The notes beneath the pieces were generated by a model. That model was not told where the DNA came from. It saw only the letters and a program-made list of their open reading frames with translations, and did not search any database. From Ruminococcus sp. (GTDB lineage Bacteria; Bacillota; Clostridia; Oscillospirales; Acutalibacteraceae): a DNA stretch of 5,729 bases. Below, piece after piece: positions 1 through 4,926 of this stretch. Numbering within the stretch: position 1 is the stretch's first letter; each line of letters starts with the position of its first letter. The stretch lies in contig JAFLSL010000080.1 in NCBI GenBank assembly GCA_022510985.1, forward strand, positions 1 through 5,729, given 5' to 3'. A program made the translations under genes and the position numbers.

Positions 1-380
1 TAAAGGGACGCGAGTTCTCAGTCGGCGTTTTAGGCGATGAGGTTCTTCCGCCGATTGAGATTATCCCGACCACAGGCTTTTACGATTACAAAACAAAATA
101 TCAGGCAGGCTTAGCTATAGACGAATGTCCTGCAAAAATCACCGAAGAAGAGGACAAAATTCTTCGCCAAAGTGCATTAAATGCGTTTAAGGTTCTCCAT
201 CTGAATGCGTATGCACGCATCGACTTTATTCTCGATGAAAAGGGCGACGCGTACTGCCTGGAGGCAAACACTCTGCCGGGAATGACCCCGACAAGCCTTC
301 TCCCGCAGGAAGCAGCTGCTGTCGGCATGGACTTCCCCGCTTTGTGCGAAAAAATAGTCGAGCTTTCTTTAAGTAAATAA
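1..380 (+). CDS. ddl: D-alanine--D-alanine ligase, C-terminal part (5' end outside window)
   Basis: Cytoplasmic ATP-grasp ligase that joins two D-alanines with ATP to make the D-Ala-D-Ala terminus of peptidoglycan precursors. The first complete codon is at 3, and 125 residues are visible before the TAA at 378-380; the N-terminal two thirds lie off the left edge. Visible residues 1-36 match the region of Ddl that ends in the omega loop. The Lys-Tyr pair at visible residues 32-33 aligns with K215-Y216 of E. coli DdlB; that Tyr is associated with D-Ala-D-Ala rather than D-Ala-D-lactate synthesis. ARIDF (71-75) and LEANTLPGMTP (86-96) form the signature 2 region, supplying the Mg ligands Asp74, Glu87 and Asn89. 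The next gene, murF, uses the product directly, a pairing also known in Bacillus and Enterococcus. The identification is secure; only the specificity inference is moderate. Confidence 0.95.
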   Translation, partial: KGREFSVGVLGDEVLPPIEIIPTTGFYDYKTKYQAGLAIDECPAKITEEEDKILRQSALNAFKVLHLNAYARIDFILDEKGDAYCLEANTLPGMTPTSLLPQEAAAVGMDFPALCEKIVELSLSK

Positions 381-382
381 TG

Positions 383-398
383 ACTGCACTTTTGCAGT
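383..398 (+). other. Small hairpin in the ddl-murF gap
   Basis: ACTGCA (383-388) and TGCAGT (393-398) are perfect inverted repeats around the loop CTTT, inside the 31-base gap between ddl and murF. No T-run follows, so it is not an intrinsic terminator. It ends 3 bases before the murF Shine-Dalgarno and might slightly affect ribosome access or mRNA processing. A 6-bp stem can arise by chance. Confidence 0.3.
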
Positions 399-401
399 TG
401 C

Positions 402-406
402 AGGTG
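402..406 (+). promoter_or_regulatory. Ribosome binding site of murF
   Basis: AGGTG lies 5 bases before the ATG at 412, a somewhat short but workable spacing. It supports this start, which also gives the usual MurF N-terminus (a short strand followed by the helix with the IAEACGG segment). Confidence 0.6.
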
Positions 407-411
407 AAAAG

Positions 412-1752
412 ATGAAACATTTTACGCTAAAACAGATAGCCGAGGCATGCGGCGGTACATATGTAGGCGATAAAAATTTAATAAACACTCCCATAAGCTC
501 CGTCGAGCGTGACAGCAGAAACATCAAGAAAAATTCGCTTTTCCTCGCGATTAAGGGTGCACGCGTTGACGGTCACGATTTTATTGAAAAATGCTTTAGT
601 GACGGTGCTGTGTGTGCAATTTGCGAAAAAGCTTTGGAAAAAGCAAGCAAACCGTACATTCTTGTTGACGATACCTTAAATGCCGTCAAAAAAATCGCGA
701 AGGCTTACCGTATGCTTTTTGATATTCCGATTGTCGGAATAAGCGGAAGTGTCGGCAAAACCTCAACTAAAGAAATGATTGCCTCTGTACTCTCACAAAA
801 ATACAACGTCCACAAAACCGCGGGCAACCTCAACAACGAGTTGGGAGTTCCGCTCACTCTCTTCGGTATGGACGACAAAACCGAGGCGGCGGTTGTGGAA
901 ATGGGCATTTCCGACTTTGGCGAGATGTCGCGAATTTCCGAAATGGTACAGCCGACTGTCGAGGTAATTACCGTTATCGGCGACTGCCATCTTGAAAATC
1001 TCGGCGACCGCGACGGAGTTTTCAGGGCAAAAACCGAAATGTTTAAAAATCTTCGCAAGGGCGGAGTTGTAATTCTGAACGGCGATGACGACAAGCTATC
1101 TCAGGTCAAAGAGGTAGACGGCAACGCCCCGATTTTTTACGGAATAAATAACGGCTCCTACAAAGCTGAAAACATAGAAAACAACGGCGTTCTGGGTGTT
1201 AACGCGGACTTGCTTTTCGGCGGAAAACGCCTGGGCGTTACAATCCCCGCAATCGGCACATATATGGTATCGAATGCCCTCGCTGCTGCTGCGGTCGGCA
1301 CATCGCTCGGACTTTCTGACGAAGAAATCAAGGCGGGAATTTCCGCATACAAAACTGTCGGCAGCCGAGCTAACCTTATTGACACAGGGAAAATTAAAAT
1401 TATTGATGACTGCTACAACGCTAACCCGACTTCCACGAAGGCGTCAATCGACACTCTTTTAAATTTTGACGGAAGAAGGGTTGCCATTCTCGGCGATATG
1501 AAGGAACTGGGTGAAAACGAGCTTTCGCTCCACTTTGAGGTCGGGGAATACGCAAAAAAATGTGACGAGGTAATTGCAATCGGTCCGCTCTCAAAAGAAC
1601 TCGCACAAGGTGCAGACGGCAAATACTTTGAAACAAAGGAAGATGCAATTAAAAAGCTTTCAGAGCTTATAACCGACGGTGACGTTGTGCTGGTAAAGGC
1701 AAGCCACAGTATGGAGTTTGAGAAAATCGTTGAGGAGCTTAAAAAGCTATGA
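412..1752 (+). CDS. murF: UDP-N-acetylmuramoyl-tripeptide--D-alanyl-D-alanine ligase (MurF)
   Basis: Cytoplasmic ATP-dependent Mur ligase that adds the D-Ala-D-Ala dipeptide to UDP-MurNAc-tripeptide, the last cytoplasmic step in building the pentapeptide. The length of 446 residues is normal for MurF. Three domains are recognisable. The N-terminal UDP-binding domain spans about 1-95. The central ATPase (about 100-310) has the P-loop GSVGKT (112-117, Lys116), the NLNNELG segment, EMG with Mg-ligand Glu163, His193 in the CHLENLG segment, and Lys207 in RAKTEMF, the expected carbamylated lysine. The C-terminal domain (about 315-446) begins near the MurF-characteristic YNANP (335-339) and includes the LGDMKELGE segment. 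YNANP and LGDM..LGE distinguish MurF from MurC, MurD and MurE. It lies 31 bases after ddl, and its TGA overlaps the next ATG, so it is probably cotranscribed from a promoter left of the window. Nothing suggests decay. Confidence 0.97.
   Translation: MKHFTLKQIAEACGGTYVGDKNLINTPISSVERDSRNIKKNSLFLAIKGARVDGHDFIEKCFSDGAVCAICEKALEKASKPYILVDDTLNAVKKIAKAYRMLFDIPIVGISGSVGKTSTKEMIASVLSQKYNVHKTAGNLNNELGVPLTLFGMDDKTEAAVVEMGISDFGEMSRISEMVQPTVEVITVIGDCHLENLGDRDGVFRAKTEMFKNLRKGGVVILNGDDDKLSQVKEVDGNAPIFYGINNGSYKAENIENNGVLGVNADLLFGGKRLGVTIPAIGTYMVSNALAAAAVGTSLGLSDEEIKAGISAYKTVGSRANLIDTGKIKIIDDCYNANPTSTKASIDTLLNFDGRRVAILGDMKELGENELSLHFEVGEYAKKCDEVIAIGPLSKELAQGADGKYFETKEDAIKKLSELITDGDVVLVKASHSMEFEKIVEELKKL
1732..1737 (+). 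promoter_or_regulatory. Ribosome binding site of the HAD gene, inside murF
   Basis: GAGGAG within the last murF codons lies 11 bases before the ATG at 1749. With the ATGA stop/start overlap this points to translational coupling and supports the chosen start. Confidence 0.55.
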
Positions 1753-2387
1753 TACGCGGTGCGGTTTTTGATATGGACGGGCTGATGTTTGATACGGAAA
1801 ATCTCACTTATAAGCTCCAAAAAGAGATTATGGAAAAAGATTTCGGTGTGGATTTCAGCTTGGAGCAGTACAAGCAAACAATCGGCAAACGCTTTGTTGA
1901 ATTACCGCCGTTTTTTAAAAAACTATACGGCGATGATTTTGATTTTAACCGTTTTCACGAAAGCTGTCGAAACGCTTTTATAAGCTACACAGACGAATTC
2001 GGCGTTCCGATTAAGGACGGACTTTTCGAGCTTTTAGACGATTTAAAGGCAAAGAAAATAAAAATTGCCCTCGCAACCTCAACGAGCAGAAAAAGTGCTC
2101 TTCGAGCCTTAAAAATTGCGAAGGTTCTAGATTATTTTGACGAAATAGTCTGTGCCGACGACGTAGAAAACGGCAAGCCCGACCCCGAGCCGTTTTTAAA
2201 GGCGGCTGAAAAGCTGGGCGTTAAGCCAAGCGAATGCATTGCCCTCGAGGACAGTTTTAACGGTATTAAATCGGCATACAACGCAGGTCTAAACCCGATT
2301 ATGGTTCCCGATTTAATCGAACCGACAGACGAAATCAGACAAATGTGTACCTCGGTTTTAAACAGCCTTAACGAACTGAAACTTTAA
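1749..2387 (+). CDS. HAD-superfamily hydrolase, beta-phosphoglucomutase-like subfamily; probable small-molecule phosphatase
   Basis: A 212-residue cytoplasmic haloacid dehalogenase-fold enzyme, predicted to hydrolyse a phosphate ester through a phospho-aspartate intermediate. All four HAD motifs are visible. Motif I is DMDGLMFDTE (8-17) with nucleophile Asp8 and acid/base Asp10. Motif II is Thr110 in ALATSTS. Motif III is Lys143 in GKPDPEPF. Motif IV is Glu167-Asp168 in LEDSFNG. A helical C1-type cap occupies about residues 18-85. The position matching His20 of Lactococcus beta-phosphoglucomutase is Thr20, which argues for a phosphatase rather than a mutase. The gene overlaps the murF stop by 4 bases (ATGA), so it belongs to the wall-precursor operon and is its last gene before the terminator. 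A role in wall metabolism or in clearing phosphorylated by-products is inference only; the substrate cannot be read from sequence. Confidence 0.9.
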   Translation: MIRGAVFDMDGLMFDTENLTYKLQKEIMEKDFGVDFSLEQYKQTIGKRFVELPPFFKKLYGDDFDFNRFHESCRNAFISYTDEFGVPIKDGLFELLDDLKAKKIKIALATSTSRKSALRALKIAKVLDYFDEIVCADDVENGKPDPEPFLKAAEKLGVKPSECIALEDSFNGIKSAYNAGLNPIMVPDLIEPTDEIRQMCTSVLNSLNELKL

Positions 2388-2405
2388 AAGATTTTCTATA
2401 AATTG

Positions 2406-2435
2406 AAACGGCACTCTTAAAGAGTGCCGTTTTTA
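2406..2435 (+). terminator. Rho-independent terminator, probably shared by convergent genes
   Basis: AAACGGCACTCT (2406-2417) pairs with AGAGTGCCGTTT (2421-2432) around the loop TAA, a 12-bp stem with a 9-bp GC-containing core, followed by a T-run on the plus strand (2430-2434). It begins 18 bases after the HAD stop. Read on the minus strand the stem is the same but the following tract is TTTCAATTT, so it may also terminate the secreted-protein gene that stops at 2442, less efficiently. Confidence 0.9.
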
Positions 2436-2441
2436 TGTTAA

Positions 2442-3497
2442 TTATTTTTTTACGGTTATCTTACACTTAAGCTTCATACCGTTTGTTTTAACAGTAATAG
2501 TAGCCTTACCCTTTTTCTTAGCTTTAACTTTACCTTTTTTTGTTACTGTAGCAACCTTCTTATTTGATGATTTAAATTTTGCTTTTCCGACTTGTCCGTG
2601 AATTCCAATCTTAAAGGATTTTCCTTTTTTAAGGGTTTTCTTTTTCTCTAAGAGAGATGGATTACAAACCGTTATTTTCAAATATGCCGTAACTCCATTA
2701 TTATGAGCATATAAATTAGCTGTTCCCCCCTTTTTCGCCTTTATTTTTACTTTAGTGTCGCTGATTTTTTTCACGATAAGCACACTAGGGTTAGAGGACC
2801 AAAAAGTTGTTTTTCCTTTTTTCTTTGTAATATCAACAACCCAATAATCTGTCTTGTTACGATAATAAAAGTATGAAGACTGTGAAAAATCCACCTTCGT
2901 CTTGTTGTTAGTTGATTCCGCAGGCTCTGTAGCAGAAGTATTTGGCTTTGAGGATGAACCACCTATACTTCCTGCCGGAGGAGTTGACACATTCTCAGAA
3001 GTCGGCTGAGGGGTAGGCTTTTTTGCGGTAGTCGATTGAGTAGGCTTTGCGGTAGTAGGCTTGGTAGGCTCTGAGGTAGGAGGCTGGGTAGGTTCTTCCG
3101 GTACTACAACACGGCAGCTTACTGTATATGAGGCTTGCTGTGTAATATAGGGCGGAACCATACTAAATTTGTTATATCTGATTATACATTGCAGAACTGC
3201 TCCACTTGAAAAAGTCGTCGGGTTAACTGCCTTAATCGTACAAGATGGAGAAGTTGAGTTATACAAAATCTGTACATTAAAGGGATCGCTGCTGGTCCAG
3301 CTGTAGCTGACAACAGCTTCATTTTGACCCGGTGTGGCGATAGCCGAAACCGTTGTTGTTTCGCCTACTTTCATTGTTATATACGAGTTGGAAACCGTGG
3401 CTGTTAATGCCGACGTTGTAAGCGGAGCAACAGCGAGTACGCTTACAAACATTATAGCCGCAAGCAAAACACTTATAAATCTTTTTGAGACTTTCAT
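2442..3497 (-). CDS. Secreted Ig-like (Big_2-type) domain protein with Pro/Thr linker and lysine-rich C-terminus
   Basis: A predicted exported protein of 351 residues. The signal peptide is about residues 1-30: Lys/Arg at 2-6, a hydrophobic core, and likely cleavage after TSA. An Ig-like domain covers about 33-132, including WTSSD and three cysteines (86, 104, 128). A repetitive Pro/Thr/Lys linker follows (about 133-200). Two Big_2-like domains come next, at about 202-277 (FWSSNPSV near 232) and 284-351 (SSNKKVATVTKKGKVKAKKK). The last 68 residues hold 26 lysines and one acidic residue. No LPxTG motif, C-terminal membrane helix, SLH or catalytic domain is seen, so the protein is probably released or held non-covalently. 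The start at 3497 is preferred over an in-frame ATG at 3524 because a perfect Shine-Dalgarno lies before 3497 and the extra residues would put a basic stretch ahead of the signal peptide. It is a monocistronic unit with its own promoter, and more AT-rich than its neighbours. The fold is fairly secure; the function (adhesin, scaffold or wall-binding) is unknown. Confidence 0.85.
   Translation of the reverse strand: MKVSKRFISVLLAAIMFVSVLAVAPLTTSALTATVSNSYITMKVGETTTVSAIATPGQNEAVVSYSWTSSDPFNVQILYNSTSPSCTIKAVNPTTFSSGAVLQCIIRYNKFSMVPPYITQQASYTVSCRVVVPEEPTQPPTSEPTKPTTAKPTQSTTAKKPTPQPTSENVSTPPAGSIGGSSSKPNTSATEPAESTNNKTKVDFSQSSYFYYRNKTDYWVVDITKKKGKTTFWSSNPSVLIVKKISDTKVKIKAKKGGTANLYAHNNGVTAYLKITVCNPSLLEKKKTLKKGKSFKIGIHGQVGKAKFKSSNKKVATVTKKGKVKAKKKGKATITVKTNGMKLKCKITVKK
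2976..3092 (-). repeat. Degenerate tandem repeats encoding the Pro/Thr linker
   Basis: Residues 136-174 of the secreted protein are built from recurring short units: PTSE occurs twice and TTAK twice, with frequent xPT steps. On the plus strand this appears as repeated GTAGGCT-type units, for example around 3013-3031 and 3040-3055, both containing TTGCGGTAGT. Such linkers are typically extended and flexible, spacing surface domains. The repeats could allow length changes by slippage or recombination. Confidence 0.7.
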
Positions 3498-3503
3498 AAT
3501 TCT

Positions 3504-3511
3504 CCTCCTTT
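3504..3511 (-). promoter_or_regulatory. Strong ribosome binding site of the secreted-protein gene
   Basis: On the minus strand AAAGGAGG lies 6 bases before the ATG at 3497, a near-perfect match to the 16S anti-Shine-Dalgarno. It decides the start: the in-frame ATG at 3524 lies upstream of this site and has no comparable one. Confidence 0.9.
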
Positions 3512-3525
3512 TGTGCTGCAGCACA
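3512..3525. promoter_or_regulatory. 14-bp perfect palindrome in the 5' leader, possible operator or leader hairpin
   Basis: TGTGCTGCAGCACA is identical to its own reverse complement. It abuts the Shine-Dalgarno and falls roughly 11-24 bases downstream of the start point predicted from the promoter at 3543-3571. It could be a repressor half-site pair, or in RNA a 5-bp hairpin with a 4-base TGCA loop next to the ribosome binding site. The dyad is seen directly; its role is inferred. Confidence 0.45.
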
Positions 3526-3542
3526 TTTCTTTTATTAGCATA

Positions 3543-3571
3543 AATATATCATTTTTAAAATTATGTGTCAA
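3543..3571 (-). promoter_or_regulatory. Near-consensus sigma-A-type promoter for the secreted-protein gene
   Basis: On the minus strand the -35 box TTGACA (3566-3571) is perfect. It is followed by a 17-base spacer ending in TGA, which gives an extended -10, and the -10 box TATATT (3543-3548, 5 of 6 matches). Transcription should start near 3535-3536, leaving a leader of about 38 bases before the ATG at 3497. The match is strong enough to predict substantial constitutive transcription unless an operator intervenes. Confidence 0.85.
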
Positions 3572-3575
3572 CAAA

Positions 3576-3617
3576 TTACAAAAGCAGGTCGGGTGACGGT
3601 TAACCGTCACCCGACCT
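3576..3617 (-). terminator. Rho-independent terminator of the activase-like operon (32-bp perfect palindrome)
   Basis: AGGTCGGGTGACGGTT (3586-3601) is followed immediately by its exact reverse complement (3602-3617), a GC-rich stem of up to 16 bp. On the minus strand GC, then a short TTTT run (3580-3583) and GTAATT follow it. It begins 17 bases after the stop of the gene ending at 3635, the expected place for a terminator. The U-run is short and interrupted, and the other side (TACTTTATTTC) is also T-rich, so some bidirectional action is possible. Confidence 0.85.
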
Positions 3618-3634
3618 TACTTTATTTCTATTAT

Positions 3635-4906
3635 TTATGTTTTCTTTTCAAGCTCCTCTTTGCCTACAGCAAGCATAAGCTTGATACGGTTTTCCTGATT
3701 AACCTTAGGAGCACCCGGATCGTAGTCAATCGTAACTATATTCGCCTTTGGGTTAAGCTCCTTAATTCTTCTTACCGCACCTTTGCCGTTGATATGGTTC
3801 GGAAGACATCCGAACGGCTGGGTACAGACAATGTTCTCGTAACCGCTCTCGGCAAGCTCGAGCATTTCCGCGGTTAAAAGCCATCCTTCGCCCATTTTTG
3901 AGCCGTAGCCTATTACAGGTTTTACGAGCTTTTTAATATGGGCATATTCACCGGGCGGTGTAAAGCCATACTTTTTAGTGTATTTTATCATCAAGCTTTC
4001 GAGCTTTACCAGGTAATTAAACAGTATGGTGCAAACCTGAAACTTCGCCTTGCTTCCGCCGTAGAGCTTAATGTCTTCAATTCGGTTATCAACCTTAAAG
4101 AGTGCAAATCCCATAATTCCCGGAAGATTAACCTCGCAGTCCTGGTCGGCGAGGAATTTTTCGAGGTCGTTGTTTCCGAGGCGTGCGTACTTAACGTAAA
4201 TCTCGCCTACCACTCCGACCTTGACCTTCGGGGTTTTGTTAAGCTTAATTTTTGTAAAGCTTTCGCAGATTTTATCAAGATGCTCTCCGATTTCCCTTAC
4301 ACGGTAGCTTTCGCCCTTGGCGAATTCGTCGGTCAGCTTTTTTGTCCATTCTTTGACTAGGTTCATACTCTCGCCTTTGTTGACCTCATAAGGTTTTGTC
4401 TGATTGGACAAAAGCATAAGCACATCGCCGTACACAAGTCCCGCTAAAATTCTTCTGATAAGAGGAATGGTGATGCTGAAACCGGGGTTTTTTTCCATTC
4501 CCATCGAAAGCGAAATAACGGGAACTTGCTCAAAGCCCGCCTTTTTGAGTGCTTTTCTGAGAAGGAAAATGTAGTTACTTGCTCGACATCCACCGCCCGT
4601 CTGCGTAATCATCAGAGCGGTTTTGTTGACGTCGTACTTACCCGACTGCAACGCGTGGATAAACTGCCCGATAACCAAAAGTGCGGGATAGCAGGTGTCG
4701 TTATGCACATATTTTAAGCCTGTCTGAGCGATTTCAGGGCCCGCGGTGTCAACAAGCTCAAAGTTGTAGCCCGCATGAATAAATACGTTTTTAACTATAT
4801 TAAAATGTATCGGAGCCATTGAAGGTGCAAGGATTGTGTAGCCCTCGTCCTTCATCTCTTTCGTAAAAAGAAGTCGGCCGTTTTCATCGTATTTTAACTG
4901 AGCCAT
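3635..4906 (-). CDS. Acyl-CoA dehydratase activase-related protein, C-terminal module encoded as a separate gene
   Basis: A 423-residue soluble protein resembling the C-terminal third of the large clostridial proteins annotated as 2-hydroxyacyl-CoA dehydratase or activase-related (I believe COG3581-like; not searched). Recognised segments are FTKEM..GYTILAPSMAPIHF (14-35), LKYVHNDTCYPALLVIGQ (64-81), LMITQTGGGCRASNY (98-112), VPVISLSMG (128-136), MGEGWLLTAEM (338-348), CTQPFGCLPNHINGKG (361-376) and IDYDPGAPKVNQENRIKLML (393-412). Cysteines at 72, 107, 361 and 367 lie in the conserved segments and may bind an iron-sulfur cluster, as in HgdB-type dehydratases; others are at 214, 257 and 292. 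There is no signal peptide or membrane helix. AAGGAG lies 8 bases before the ATG. It follows the upstream partner by 20 bases, so the two are probably cotranscribed and form a complex. In most relatives I know these regions are one polypeptide. Family membership is fairly sure; the biochemical reaction is not established. Confidence 0.85.
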   Translation of the reverse strand: MAQLKYDENGRLLFTKEMKDEGYTILAPSMAPIHFNIVKNVFIHAGYNFELVDTAGPEIAQTGLKYVHNDTCYPALLVIGQFIHALQSGKYDVNKTALMITQTGGGCRASNYIFLLRKALKKAGFEQVPVISLSMGMEKNPGFSITIPLIRRILAGLVYGDVLMLLSNQTKPYEVNKGESMNLVKEWTKKLTDEFAKGESYRVREIGEHLDKICESFTKIKLNKTPKVKVGVVGEIYVKYARLGNNDLEKFLADQDCEVNLPGIMGFALFKVDNRIEDIKLYGGSKAKFQVCTILFNYLVKLESLMIKYTKKYGFTPPGEYAHIKKLVKPVIGYGSKMGEGWLLTAEMLELAESGYENIVCTQPFGCLPNHINGKGAVRRIKELNPKANIVTIDYDPGAPKVNQENRIKLMLAVGKEELEKKT

Positions 4907-4914
4907 TCGTCTTT

Positions 4915-4920
4915 CTCCTT
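4915..4920 (-). promoter_or_regulatory. Ribosome binding site of the 423-residue activase-like gene
   Basis: On the minus strand AAGGAG lies 8 bases before the ATG at 4906, in the 20-base gap after the TAA at 4927. Its quality shows the second protein is initiated independently, and that the break in the usual fused protein is a genuine gene boundary. Confidence 0.8.
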
Positions 4921-4926
4921 CGGTGC

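Noticed and set aside
705..1094. A 129-codon minus-strand open frame within murF
   Set aside because: It lies opposite the MurF ATPase domain, whose P-loop and catalytic residues are intact; the antisense product has no recognisable features.
1413..1877. A 154-codon minus-strand open frame opposite the murF/HAD junction
   Set aside because: It lies opposite two well-supported genes with full catalytic motifs. The translation is Ser/Phe-rich with no recognisable motif, as expected for the complement of a coding strand.
2976..3092. CRISPR-like array
   Set aside because: The repeats are short, degenerate, in frame within a coding region and explained by the Pro/Thr linker; there are no regular spacers.
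3498..3542. Riboswitch or attenuator in the leader of the secreted-protein gene
   Set aside because: The predicted leader is only about 38 bases, too short for a known riboswitch, and apart from the 14-bp palindrome no structure or T-run is present.
3586..3617. Palindrome as the end of an insertion sequence or an attachment site
   Set aside because: There is no transposase or integrase, no second copy in the window and no target-site duplication. Its place 17 bases after a stop codon fits a terminator.
3563..3877. A 104-codon plus-strand open frame beginning next to the -35 region
   Set aside because: It runs through the terminator palindrome and then opposite the 3' end of the activase-like gene, with no Shine-Dalgarno and no motif.
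3938..4360. A 140-codon plus-strand open frame
   Set aside because: It is wholly opposite the conserved activase-like gene. No convincing ribosome binding site or domain was seen, and its hydrophobic composition fits an antisense frame.
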